From Lineus longissimus (lineage: Eukaryota > Nemertea > Pilidiophora > Heteronemertea > Lineidae): 64,000 nucleotides of DNA. Below the pieces are notes generated by a model. It was not told the DNA's origin. It was given only the letters and a program-made list of their open reading frames with translations, and ran no database searches. The position numbers and the translations under genes were made by a program. The first letter of the stretch is position 1; every line of letters begins with the position of its first letter. The stretch covers positions 16,819,501-16,883,500 of the forward strand of contig NC_088308.1 of NCBI RefSeq assembly GCF_910592395.1, read 5' to 3'. Below, in pieces: positions 38,862 to 51,300 of this stretch.

Positions 38862-41719
38862 TCAGTTGTGATGCTCCAGCGAAGCACGGTCCAAGCGTGT
38901 TCTTCCGTCAAAGAAGTCGTTTATGCATTCCCTTAGCTTGTCAACGTGTCTTGGGCCGAAACCAAGTATTTGGTTGAGTGATATCCCACTGTGCGTCCTT
39001 GACGTCTCAAAGCCGATCTGACCACCAAGTACTCCTCGGCTTTCCTGTTTTGCAATACGGGATTTTGCGTTATATGACCGTACGAAGACGTCCTGATACC
39101 CCAACCTGAAAGAACACGAACATTTATGAGAAGCTGTCCCGCTTACATCGCCACGACATGCACAGAGAATATGTTGATGTTTTTGATTTTCGTTAAGTGA
39201 ACGAAGCCAGGGAATTTAGATCGGAAAGTATCGAACACCTAATTTATTGAAGGTCTAGTCATTGTTTTAAGCCAAATGGGTTACATAAAAAATATAGGTA
39301 ACTTTTGGTCTAGATTTAAGTTTAGTTCTATTCGGTTGATTATTTATGAGTGAAGCCACCTTGATGTTACGAAGCCTGCTGACAAGGATAAACAAATGTA
39401 CAAGGCATGCAGAATTTTTAAAGTGATATTTTCCCTTTTCCAAGTGTGTCTTAGTCTCATACGAATTAAAGAAGAAAAGCTTATAGAACACCCATTAATC
39501 CCAGCTGTAACAGTCCTATCCATAGCAGGGCTTGAGCCTATGCAAGTCAAGTCAACATGATTTTTTTAAAATATACTTTATATACAAGTGTATTGAGAGT
39601 TTAAGATTAGTAGCTTGGTTCGGATTCCCCAAAGATTAAAAACGTAATTTTGCCAGCTTAACATGACTAAGCATGTTTAAGAACAAATTAATGAGCAAAA
39701 TCAGCATGAATCCGATGCAATTTCGTAAGTAAGGTTCTTATGGTCACCTAGAATATATCATCTTGAATGATACATTTACTTGATAACTTTTCAGCCAGCG
39801 CAAATCTAGAGGTCTTTTAGAGAATATAAAAAACCCTTTCCGATTTCGCCACGCAACAGGGGCTGGACCCTGCACTCTTTGGTGACTTTTAAGTGCATTT
39901 GCTGCATGATTTTATATCCGAGTTTTCCTTATCTTCGACTATTCCTCTGCCAACGCTTAGGAGGCCAGTCTGCCACACAGATTCCGTCATAACTTACCGT
40001 TTAAAGTTACTTGCCCTCGATTTCCCACACGATTGCTTTCGAATTTACACGTCGTCTACGCCACGATATAATAGGCCCAATGGTGAAACTCCCCAGTTTT
40101 ACTTTAATAATTTAACTACAATATGTTATATCCACGAATTTTTAGTTTATGGTTACTGCCATCCAGGATGTCGATGGTTTAGTGATCATTCGACGTGTGA
40201 CGATCAATACACAGCAGGTATTATCAATAAACAGGGAGTTCGTCACGCACTGCCATTTTATCCAATCTGGTTTTAAGCAACACTGCTGCTTCGAGCAATA
40301 GTTCACACACGGAATATTCCCGGGAGTCCACTTTTAAAACATTTTTTCAATATCTGACGTTAATTGATTGTCCTTCTATCCATTGAATTAAACAAATAGA
40401 GCACGTTAGAATATCCGCTACATTCCATAAGCAATCAAACCATTAGATATCCATTTAAGCCAAAGTTTACTTAAAAGGGCAATAAAGCATTCCAATTAAC
40501 GTGCCTTCATGTTCGGGTTCCTCCTCGTTGGTCCTCACGCTACCTATAAACAAACTTCTTTCGATTGCCTGAAAACTATACTTTTGCAAACAACAAATCC
40601 TTTCGCGTAAGCGCTGAAACTATCCTTGTGTCAACTGTCCTTTTTTGAGAAGTAACACGTTTTTTCACTTAGCATTTTTTAAACTTTAGTACACATCTAA
40701 TCAGCCTGTGGCCCCAATGGGACAGGTCCTAAAAGGATTTGCCGTCAGCTATTTCGCTGGCATCTCATGTCGTCCAAACCTACCAAACCATTTGCGCAGA
40801 CGAATCCAACATGAATATAAGGTTGACAAATGACCGTGGCGGGCAACCATTCTTAGCGAGAAACAAAACCTGTCTTTTGGCCAAAATTATGATCCCTACT
40901 GTGCTAAGGCTTGGTCTATCCCTTTGGGGATAAGGTCTGTAACTACCTTAATCATAGCTAAGCCAAACAAATTTCGTGACACTTACCATGCCTTACAATA
41001 TGCTTATTCTGCATTAAGCTAACTTTTCTTACAGTGGCTTCATGTGAAAAAATAATACCCTATTTTGCCTGGTTAAAGTATATAAAGCTGGACTTATTGG
41101 ACTTATTCCGGCGCAATTTTACACATGAATGGCAAATCTGTTGTGCTGGTGTGACCACGCTATGATAAAGCACAGGATTTCAGGTGATTTGCAAACTTTG
41201 ATATATTAGAATGCAATTATCAACAACCGAATGATTCTGAATAGTTCAAAGAATGTCTACATCACAAATTATTGATGCGAATCCCTGTCTTTATCAAGTA
41301 AGAATTCTATTTACCTAAAGAAGATTCTCACTGCCGTGTCACATCAGCGGAATTGATGCATGGAAGCTATTCGTCAAACTATCCTCTATCACTTCAACCC
41401 CCGCTGCGCATTGACGGACCATCGACGTTGACCATTGATTTCTGACACATGGCCCACGAAGCATTTCTAGCACTAGTTAGATAAAGAATTTGAAAATAAC
41501 TCACATGTGTCAAATATCAACGTGGCACGACTCAAATCATGACGCGTGAAAATCATACCTGTTTGCCGACATCTCATCTATCACCAACTGCTGCTCCGTA
41601 TTGACTGACCATTGAGACTCCTGATGCTGAGCATAGTTGAGGAATCGACGAAAATAATGGCCAATGTTTGCGTTCATTGTCAAAGACACCTGCCTATGTT
41701 TGTTTCCACTGAGGAACAT
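38862..41719 (-). CDS. Two-exon uncharacterised small protein, 120-134 aa
   Basis: Exon 1 (41719-41559) ends ..EMSAN plus two bases at a CAG/GTATGA donor. Exon 2 (39105-38862) follows a TTTCAG acceptor, and the split codon restores an arginine with the frame running to a TGA. Two in-frame ATGs are possible, 41719 (134 aa) and 41677 (120 aa, start MNANIGHYFRRFLNYAQHQE). The intron is about 2.45 kb, far longer than others here, and contains what looks like a decayed copy of part of exon 1 at about 41380-41440. The protein is small, soluble and Arg/Gln-rich, with an ordered-looking C-terminal half (RTHSGISLNQILGFGPRHVD). Family not recognised. Confidence 0.65.
41380..41440 (-). pseudogene. Decayed partial copy of the neighbouring exon 1
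   Basis: Read on the minus strand, this stretch gives WSVNAQRGLK followed by stops. It lines up with WSVNTEQQLVIDE of exon 1 of the two-exon gene, whose matching bases lie about 190 bp away at 41570-41640. The nucleotide match covers roughly 55 bp with gaps. It looks like a small tandem duplication that was then lost as coding sequence. Confidence 0.35.
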
Positions 41720-42383
41720 ATGTACACCATTGATTCAATTCACAGTTGCAGTGATTTCGAATGAGACATCACGGCGAAAAGATCATTTCTCTCTAAATTC
41801 TAGGCTTTGGTAAGTTACCTTTTTTTAAATAATGGGCATGTCATGAATATAACGTCACCCTCATATAATATTATACCAGTAATATGACTGTACATTTTGT
41901 TTTAACATTATTTGTTCATTAAAGTTCTTCATCGTGAATGACATCTGTAGTAAAGGTGCCTAACTTAACTGACTCTATTGAGAACACCTCTTGAATACTT
42001 CATCACAAACTCTTGAGAGCGGTTTCCCGCTGCGGTCACAATATCGGCAAAACTCGATGTACCTTCAGCTTCCGTGGGCATTTGCTATTGCCCCTGCTAG
42101 CGCGGTCGGTTGGAAGCTGCAGCATCGTCGAAAGACGCCCGACCAATCACACCAGCGGGAACTATATGTCTTTAGAACCAACCAAATCTTTAAAAGTACA
42201 CGTCGTATGGTGTGCTGTCGTTCTGGCCAAACATAGCAAACACCATTGGCTATTACCGTAACATCGAAAAGTAACATTAGAAAGGAATAGCTCAGTACTT
42301 TCTAATAGTAATTGAAAACCGCTTGGGCGACTGGACGCATACACCAGTAAGATATGTTTTGAGTGTCATTTTCAGATTTCAAG

Positions 42384-42737
42384 ATGAGAGCACACCAGAT
42401 GATACAAATTCTTCTGCTAACTTTCCTGTTCCTGGGAGTCCTGCCTATCCCAGTCGTCAAGGACAAGACGAAAATTGACAAAAAGATCGACCCAATCGAA
42501 GCGGAAATCGCTGAAAGAGAGAAAGCTGCGGAGATGGTCACTAAGTGTCCAGTGACATCCACTCCAGGGACTGGCGGCTGTTGCTTCTGCGTCATTGGGT
42601 GTTCCTGTGTGGTTGACGGGCGAAAACAGCCCGCGTGGTGTTCCGGAAACGAATCCATTAAAACGACTGACGTCGATTATAAGAACTTCGTCTGCTACGG
42701 ACGAAAATCCGATATGAAAGCCATTATTCAATTTTAA
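42384..42737 (+). CDS. Small secreted cysteine-rich protein, 117 aa
   Basis: The ATG at 42384 (aagATGa) begins MRAHQMIQILLLTFLFLGVL, a classical signal peptide, after a plausible 5' UTR acceptor (ttttcag) ending at 42375. A charged linker (KTKIDKKIDPIEAEIAEREK) follows. The C-terminal half has eight cysteines, CX10CCXCX3CXCX10CX17C, compatible with four disulfides. The stop is at 42737 and an AATAAA lies at 43161. The compact, single-frame layout suggests a secreted peptide, but I cannot assign a toxin, hormone, protease-inhibitor or antimicrobial role. No family recognised. Confidence 0.6.
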   Translation: MRAHQMIQILLLTFLFLGVLPIPVVKDKTKIDKKIDPIEAEIAEREKAAEMVTKCPVTSTPGTGGCCFCVIGCSCVVDGRKQPAWCSGNESIKTTDVDYKNFVCYGRKSDMKAIIQF

Positions 42738-43160
42738 AATCAAAATCCATCTTTCATAATGCCGATTGCTAAAAGTAAGAAGTTTTTGATGAGGCACTAC
42801 ATGTACGACTGGATAAAAAATTAGAAACTTGCAAAGTTATACGATTTCAATAATCCATCATCGTGTGCATGAAGTTTGGCTGCTATTCACGACCTGTTAA
42901 TATTTTTCGACATTGTTTTGAGTAATCTGTATGATCCTATACATGTATCACAGTAACACTATTTATTCTTCACGGGCAGATGGGATTTCCGAAAAGAACA
43001 AAGGACTGTTTCGTTGAACTGATTCGACAACTGAGGACTCGGTTGGGTTTTGTAACTCATTGAAAATATGATTAGATCAGTACATGTAATTGTGATATGA
43101 TTTCAAAAGAGTTATGCTTACTTCTGTTATCTTTCTATGACGTTGGTTTTGAATCGTCGG

Positions 43161-43166
43161 AATAAA
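43161..43166 (+). terminator. Polyadenylation signal AATAAA (probable)
   Basis: Canonical hexamer about 420 nt after the stop of the small cysteine-rich secreted protein gene; no earlier one is seen. Confidence 0.4.
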
Positions 43167-43389
43167 TTTGACATGCATCTTTATATTTTTGTATGTCTGC
43201 CGTATTCTTGTGGTGTAATGTAAGCTAAAGTTCTACATGTATATACTGCAGACACTTCAAACCGCTCTCAAAAGGGTGACGCAGTAGTTTCCCAAAAGAG
43301 CTACCCTGAACTGAGTTACCCATCCTCCAGAAGGAATGCCAAAAACTATTTATGTTTTCTTAATGGAATATGATACAGATTTCCAGAGT

Positions 43390-43500
43390 ACGCCGGTTAA
43401 CCGACCGGCCGCAACGGACAGAGGTACCAACGGGGCTTGAACCTTCGACCTTCCGTTCACGAGGTGGACGCCTTAATCCACCAGGTCACCAGGTTGATAT
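43390..43500 (-). repeat. tRNA-derived SINE-like element
   Basis: On the minus strand the order is an A-box-like tggtggattaagg, an anticodon-loop-like ctcgtga (central CGT, a threonine-type anticodon), and a B box ggttcaagccc at tRNA spacing. The T stem and anticodon stem are imperfect and no clean acceptor stem forms, so this is a tRNA-derived repeat rather than a working tRNA gene. Confidence 0.5.
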
Positions 43501-44702
43501 AATCATTGGAATGTAATGTCTGGGTTTCACTACATATTGCTTTGAAAGAATACTTCCTTTGATAAACATTGCAATGGAAGGGAGTCAAAGGAAATTATCT
43601 ACAGCTATGTTGCTTTGACTCTTAGTTATGCTGAACCTTTTACCATTATACATAGTCACTAAGTCATGAACTCCTTGCCCTCATTGGAATTCTGTATTGA
43701 TTTTACCCGTACCTGACCATTGCATTCGAATGAGAGCTCCATCGGTAAACATTGCAAGCCGAAGTTCAAGGAAATTCTAAGGTATGCTCAGCAGTTCGGT
43801 ATGATGCGTAATCTGTTAAAATATGGGTTATATACGAATCACTTGCAAGGATCGAAGTATAGTGCAAGAACCCTTTGGTCATAACATGGTTAGGTATAAA
43901 ACTAAAAACGTAATAAATATTGCACTATATGCGAGAAGAGAATGAGTGGAAAGCGTTATTTCTTGTTGGGATCAACGGAAGCAGTTGCAAGACCACAATA
44001 AAAGTTACACGTATCGTCATAGAGGTGAGTCTTGTCATCTATTGTTCTTATTTGAAATAGTTGCATCTCAATCCCTCTCAATATTAAAGTCAGTTATGTG
44101 TTTTAACAAAAAGAGTTACCGGCGGGGTGCGAGAAACGTTACGGTAAGGTACACATCTTTGAGGACTTCGAATCAACACCTGTTACAACTTATATTGGGT
44201 AGAGGCGTTTCATACCTAAAGCAACATAACGATGGACTCATTGCATGAAAGGTGGCCTTCTAACTAATATTTAAAGATGGCGCCTCAAATAGTCTTGAGC
44301 TCTACGATCAAAACATCCCTAAATAGAACAAATCTCATTGTTTGTGGTCTTCACGGACCGTATACTTTCCATAGACATTTATAAGCCTTCCAAAACATGT
44401 CTTATTCACATAGGCCTACACGTATAATTCTGTTTACATCAAATTATTGGTGTTTATCAAAAGCCTTATGGATCGATGTGCAAAATGCATAAACTCAACA
44501 ATGGTTTAACCTCTATATCATTTGGGTATTCATGTACCTGTACATCAAAATTATCGAGAGGAAATATATTTTTTCCTTTTTCATTTATAGTCATTGCCCG
44601 ATAGTGCATGTGATGCACGTCTTGCAAGCAACACGTTGACATCTGTATATTCTATAATGTGCACATGATTGCGTGCACATTGCCAATGCGTTTTCGTTGA
44701 CA

Positions 44703-44938
44703 TCAGAGAATTTCCCCATGGGGGCACTGTGACCACCGGTTATACGACGTCTGGACGACAGTGTATGTATGTCGTCCTTTAAAACTCATGACAAATTTCA
44801 CACTGACTGGCATCATTTCGTTCCATTCAGGCACATGCGTCCTTCCTTGGCGTAGAGAACTTGGAGAGGTTCGTCGGACACTGAGAAGAGACCATCTCGG
44901 AGGAGGAAGATAAATACAGTTAGTGAGTACAGCAACAT
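44703..44938 (-). pseudogene. Secreted-protein fragment with frameshift
   Basis: The ATG at 44938 opens a signal-peptide-like frame (MLLYSLTVFIFLLRDGLFSV) continuing SDEPLQVLYAKEGRMCLNGTK to a TGA at 44813. An overlapping +1 frame then carries protein-like sequence (MPVSVKFVMSFKGRHTYTVV) to 44703. The two frames read as one domain broken by a one- or two-base indel. The FKGRHTYTVVQ..Y..WSQCP pattern is faintly reminiscent of cupredoxin-like domains (a His on a strand, then Cys), but this is a guess. A G13 run at 44956-44968 lies just upstream. It could be a pseudogene, an assembly error, or one exon of a gene whose splice sites I misread. Confidence 0.4.
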
Positions 44939-44969
44939 TGTGGCGTGCTATTTTCGGGGGGGGGGGGGT

Positions 44970-47900
44970 GTTTACCAAACGTACATTTCTTTTTAATCAA
45001 TGCCAAAACTTTCGTTCTCTGACTTAAAACAGTCTTGATCATTAGTTAATGATTAATATATATTTTAGTTCAGGTTACTAACATTTACAATAACTATATA
45101 AACGGCTTAAACGGGTCAATGAGCTAAGGTCAGCACGGCCGATGTACATGAACATATCCCATTCGTCGATATTATGACGTAAAATCCGGAATTCCCTCTT
45201 GGGCTTTTGGCTTCTGCGAAATTATATAACAATTATCGATTGCTTTTGCATTGTCGATAGAAAACTTCAACATATACACCTCGCCACAATGTAGCAAAGC
45301 TTCATATAAACCTAGTCTACGGGGTAAGTGGAGCCGTAAGTACCTTTTTATACGTCATATATAAATCATCATTCGAACCCGGAAACTCCAGATTTAAAGC
45401 GTGCTACTGACTCATTCAGATACTTGTATATTGTTATCCTTGTTATGGAATTCCTAGGAACTCCAGTCTACTCGTCTCTTCATTGGCTGTAGATTATTTC
45501 ATTTTTTTCTTCGAAAGTATGTTTGTGATTGGACTATCCTGTAGGCCAAGTTAACAGGACGAGATAGACTGTTGGTAATTTCCCTTCGTCAGTCAAACTT
45601 ACAAACTACTGCTCCAGGTAAGCGATGCTGCTATTATCTTACTAGCAGTTGACTGTTTATCGCTACTTGCGATTTGATTTTTTATTCGTCGTACTTCCTC
45701 AATGCTTATATACATGTATGTTTTGCTGGGCCATTCTGTCTGGTTGGCATACAGTGTATGCCGACCAGACAGACTGGCTTGGCATCATTTTTCGAGTTTG
45801 AAGTCGAACCTCATTCTCATCAACCTCTTTTCCAGCAGCTTAACAACAGCCATCCTCACGGTTTATGCCTGGAACAGGAATACACCATCCTTACACCCCA
45901 TCCTGGGCATCCTATTCCGCGCATCAACTTTCCAAACAAATGTTGAGAGATAACCATAGGATTTTTTTAATTTATCGATACAATGGATCGATTCGACAGA
46001 ATGATGGTCGATTTTCCCTCGCTCACACTATGAAGCAGTGTTCTAACTCTGTAGGAAAACCTTTTCACCTTTCAATGACCTCGGTCTGCGGCCCCATGCA
46101 ATTAAGCGTGCCAGATTACGACTGATGTCAAGAAATACATAGGTAAAAAATCGCCAGTTAATTTGACAACATGTAAAGTCTATGGCATATAAATACATGT
46201 AGTCTCATTTAATTGCACGATGCCTGATTAAGCGTTATGTAGATACGATTTTTACATAATTTTTGTCATTACCTCATTATATCTATGGAAACGGATTTAC
46301 CAACAATGATATTACGATATCTGGCCATGTCATCAGACATACTGTAATTATCATTGCTCATAATTTTATGCAGTCTGCTACTTGTCCTGTCATAACGTAT
46401 AAATACGTCAGAGGGTCAGTGAGCATGAAACATCCACAGTATTTGAATTTGAAATAATGTTTGAGTTCAAGTGGTCGATCGTTCATCTGGGGCAGTCATC
46501 TGTCTGATATAACTAACATGATATGTATGTTATCTGTCTCATTATTTGTGCATGCAGTACCCAGGCCTACGCGTACTCTCTCACCCTGACATTTCAAATG
46601 TAGTGAAACAAAGCGGCACCAGAGTGTATTATAAAAAAACTAACAAACCTTCTAACCTCCAATGAGATCATTCGATTATACATACTAGTATACAATTATG
46701 ACTGAATCGGTCAACTACTCTGATTCATGTGATTCCCCATCATTAGACGAAATCAAAACAATGGTGTTATCACTGACATCAATGAATACATATTATTAAA
46801 CTTCCGTCAGTCGCCTATGTCATCATCATCATGCCTATCATCAACAGCTTGCTTCTGAATCATCTTCCCGGAGGACGTCATGCTTGTACGTACGTTCGTC
46901 CGGACAAGAACATTTAAGGGCATCCGCAACTTTAATTCAAGATGACGTACCCCTATGAAATCATAAACTTAAATCGTTCGGGTTTGTTTAATAGATTCCC
47001 TGACCATTAACGTCAAGAGATGGACCCGACCAAAAAACATACTTCAATGAAGATTACTTTGCGCAGGGCATCGATGAGACAGATGTGTATGTAGTTGACC
47101 AATTGCTGGTTTGCGGAATGTGAACCACCCAACTGTATCTGTGACACCATATACATCACATCAAGTTTAGATTAAATATATACTAATCTGTACTTGATCA
47201 TTATTGACTTGTCATATCTGATAAGTGATTGCAGACAGAAGCAAACAGTGACCAATATTAACAATCTGGGTTATCCAGTAGATTGTTCGGTCTTAATTCT
47301 AAAAATCGGTCAATATTTTACAATCGACCAATCACGGTAAAGTAACTCGTCTTTGTTGATCTCATCATCGAGGTCATGGGATCATCCGTGTAAAAAGAAA
47401 AAAAAACCCGTTTCATCAAACATGCATGATGCAAATGTTATTAGGAAATTAAATAAGAGGAAGTGCGAAGCTTTTATAGCTTATTTCCTGACTGGTTGAA
47501 CTTCGGTCGAACATCCCTTAACGAATTCATTAATACATGATCCCAGGAGATGACATAATTCACTGAATACAGAGAAATACTGACACACGTAACATCTTGA
47601 ATACATAAATACATAAACCATGAACATATTAACTTTATTCCTAAGCTGTTTGGGCCATGAACATGAAACGAAGTGCACCCCCTTTAATGCATACTATTCG
47701 TCACTGCACCTGTTCAGGATCTTTTCGAAGCAAAGGAAACGTGTTGCAAAATCCGCTTAATTTTTTTAAATATTTTATTTTCTACGGATATATCGCTTAG
47801 TTTGTCCATGACTTGTCTTCCACTCAACCGATCACCTGCGGTCTACTGCCGGGGTGCAATCGTAACGCATTTCAAAATAAATCAGCGAATAAACAAGAAT

Positions 47901-48270
47901 TCCGTGTGGTCTAACAAGACGCCAAAAAGACGAAACCCCCCGAGAGTACAAATTTACCCATACAACAAGGCATGTACTTAGTTTGTATGAAGTAAACTTG
48001 GCATAGGCAGTTCGTAAATACGTATTATGTCATCATCATTCCATACGACGTTTCACAAGGTCCTTGGCTAAATGTTATTGCTGATATAGCACTAATAGAC
48101 ACAAATGCCAGACATCAATTTGCCAAAGAACCGTTGGCCGGAACATAAGTATATCATACATGTATGTACGTACATCCCATTTTAAGTCTTGGTTTCTTCA
48201 CTGCAAGGACTATAGTATAGCTGAATCGAGAAAGGATTTTGTTACTAGCTACCTAACTAAATTGTCGATT
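44970..48270. other. Non-coding stretch, no gene supported
   Basis: An 83-codon hydrophobic frame at 45702-45953 overlaps other open frames and contains a hairpin (45736-45772). Nothing else here has splice sites, good starts or recognisable composition. Confidence 0.4.
45736..45772. repeat. Hairpin with 17-bp arms
   Basis: The left arm ctgtctggttggcatac pairs with gtatgccgaccagacag with one mismatch across a 3-nt loop (agt). Confidence 0.85.
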
Positions 48271-48316
48271 TTCAGAGACAAGTATAGTCATCTACATCGG
48301 CATTTAGTTGACAGAG

Positions 48317-51300
48317 ATGGGGAGCACGAGCAGTAAACCCCCGCCGAATTATCACCCGAAGAAGTCCGGTTCCTTCTGCTTGACCGATAAAGCCCTAGAA
48401 AGGCGGCGGCTGAAGCGGCTCCATAGCATCTCAGATCTCCCTGCCCCTAAGAACGCCAAATACGTCACACAGGAAGAGCTGTTTTGGACTGGCAAGAGAA
48501 GTCTGGTCCCCAGCCTCGAAAAGCTGCAGCATGTTGATGACCATGTTCTTAAGGTAATGCTCTCTTGAACTAATACATTTTCAGTACATACAAGATAATA
48601 ACATCATTTTCGTGCAAATATACATGTAATTTGTAGAGAGTCACGATTTTGAATGTTGTGATCGTACATATCAGTTAAGTAATGACAGGGCTCTCTTACA
48701 CACTATTGCCATTTCTGATTCCATCCAACAGTTCTTGAGAGAATCTTCCTTAAAGACGCTGTAAATGAAAGCTCATGATGACTATGATAATAACGTCTAG
48801 CTCTGACTATACGCCAACTGCTTCTTTGTATCACTATCATGCAGCTATAAGCACCGTGCTTTTCACTGTGCCAAAGACAACGACTCACCCATGTATGAAA
48901 CACATGAACTGACTTAACCTTAACTTTAGGAGTTCCCCCTTCTCCTTCAGACTCCAACCCACCTTTCAAGAAATGCTGACGTCCTCGTGAAGCATCTAAT
49001 CAGTGTTGGTAGGACAAAACTTGAGCAGTTCAGAGCAATATTTCGATGGACAGCTGAAAACATCGCTTACGATGTGGTGTATCTTAATACAGGTTGGTGT
49101 TTAGAATGCTCGCTTTCCCGCAGAATCTTGATGTTCCATCTGAGCCAATCATTGTATCATTTCGAACACTTTTGAAAGAAAATGTCAGGGCATCATTGAT
49201 ACTTTTGTGGCACGTATGTCATTATTCAACAATTGTTACCCCCCCCCCCCCCCCTTTCTCTTCATCCTAACCACCCTTACCCCGTGAATTTATGTCTAAT
49301 TTATTGTTGAATCAACAGGGCGACCACAGCAGAACGAACCGGAAGATGTACTCAGGAATGGCTATGCAGTATGTGCCGGCTACGTCAATTTGATCCAAAG
49401 TTTCTGTCGGTAAGTTAAGTTTCGATGGTTTACAATTATTGAGATTGAGTCTTAAAATCTCGCAGTGCAAACGAGCTTCCTCAGACCCCTTCCTCAATGT
49501 TTCATGTCACCACGTACTTACATGCATACTAATAGTATAGTGTACAGAAGTTTGTCCGTCAAGTCACTCAGCATGCGTATGCACCCCTGCGTATATATGC
49601 CAGAATGACCATCTGTAGAAAGATTACGAATGCCAAATAGAACATATGTATTGGTGTCGACGCTGAGATTTCAGCCCAGTTAATATTACGATAATATCGA
49701 CTTCACAGAAGTAACATTACAATTTATTTGATTTTTCAGCATTGCTAACATCACATGTCGCTACATTGGCGGAATGTCCAAGAGTGGCGAGTACATGCCT
49801 GGAGACGAGATAGATATGGAAGAAGACAAAGGACACGCGTGGTTAATAGTTAACCTCGGAGGCAGAGACTACCTCTGCGATCCGACATGGGCTGCCGGCT
49901 CAACAGGTAGATATCACTGATTATTACTCTCTCACTGGATGCCGTCAGATGATGCCCTCATTTCCAGTAAGTGACACTCTCGAACATCAAATACAGCCAA
50001 TCCACAGTCCAGGGCTAACTCGCCACGCTAATATCAGCAATTCTGACACTGTCCCGTGCACCAATGACCTTATCACTTTGAATGTTTTCCTTATTCAGAG
50101 GGCGACAACAGACGCAAGGTTTTCAAGAAGTGTTGGGAAGAGACGTGGTTTCTAAGTAATCCCGACCAGTTCTTGGAGAGTCATTGGCCAAGGGCTGATT
50201 CACCGACAGGCACCCGAGAAGAGAAGAGGACAGACTTACAGGTACTAAGAAACCGCTAATGATTGATGCCCGCGCTACATTCATCCCCCTTGTGAATTGG
50301 TTTTTCTTCACTACGCAGACGAGCCAGTCCAAATATTCCACCTTAGATCAACATGACCGCGCTGTGGTCATCACCAAGCACGCTCGCGGTTCAGCACCAC
50401 GACCAATTCAATGACAAAAGTACCAAATCATGAATGTTATTCAAATTCCCTCTTTATATTTCAGCTTGTCAGCAATTCAGTACAGAATTTCGACGAATGG
50501 CTGAAAAGACCACTGAAGAAGGGTGGAGGCCCATACGACGTGACTGTTGACTTGTTGACCCACAGTACCGGTGTCCAAGAGCTTCTCGACAACACAGCCG
50601 AGATCAAGATCCAATACAACAAATGCCCGCTCGCAGTGCATGCGAAGCTGTTTGTGGCCAGATCAGAAACAGAGTTGAAGGGATACGCAAAGGTTGAACA
50701 GCGCGGTAACACGTACATCACGTATGTCCGCCTCCCAAAGGCAAACATTAAGTACCTACTGAAGATCAACGGTGGTCCTCTCTACCCGGCTTTAGACTCC
50801 GACAGGGCTTCAAATCTAGTCACGTACAAACTAATTGGTAAAGGACCACAGACGAATCAATCGTATCCAGGGGAGAAGGACTCGTATAATGTTGGCGTTG
50901 GGCGAAAGTTCACTGACAGTGGCTACAACGCTGGTTCCATTCCGCATCCCTTCATTCGGACCGCTACAGGAAAGCTACAGCTGAAATTTGGAATACCTCA
51001 TAATGCTTCTAGTCGTGACGTCACAGCCAAACTGACTTTTGGCGCGCAAGGGGAATCTCTAAAGAAAGAGTTTTGCTTGGACATGATAAATCAAAACACG
51101 TTAACTTGTCACTTGAACTTGAAGAGAAAGGGAGAATACCTCTTCTCAATTCTTACTCGTATTCCCGAAAGGAACAAACCGGATCAGTTTAGCTTTGCTG
51201 CTAATTTTGTCATTAACTGTGAGAATCCTACAACAGACCCAGTGAATTTCCCAGAGAGGCAGTTCCCTTATGGACCAACGCGAGAATTCTACGCCCTCGG

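Noticed and set aside
39893-40276. 127-codon plus-strand frame inside the minus-strand gene's intron
   Set aside because: GTG start, no motif and no splice partners; treated as chance.
45702-45953. 83-codon hydrophobic frame
   Set aside because: Three overlapping frames are open here and a hairpin lies within it; no homology recognised.
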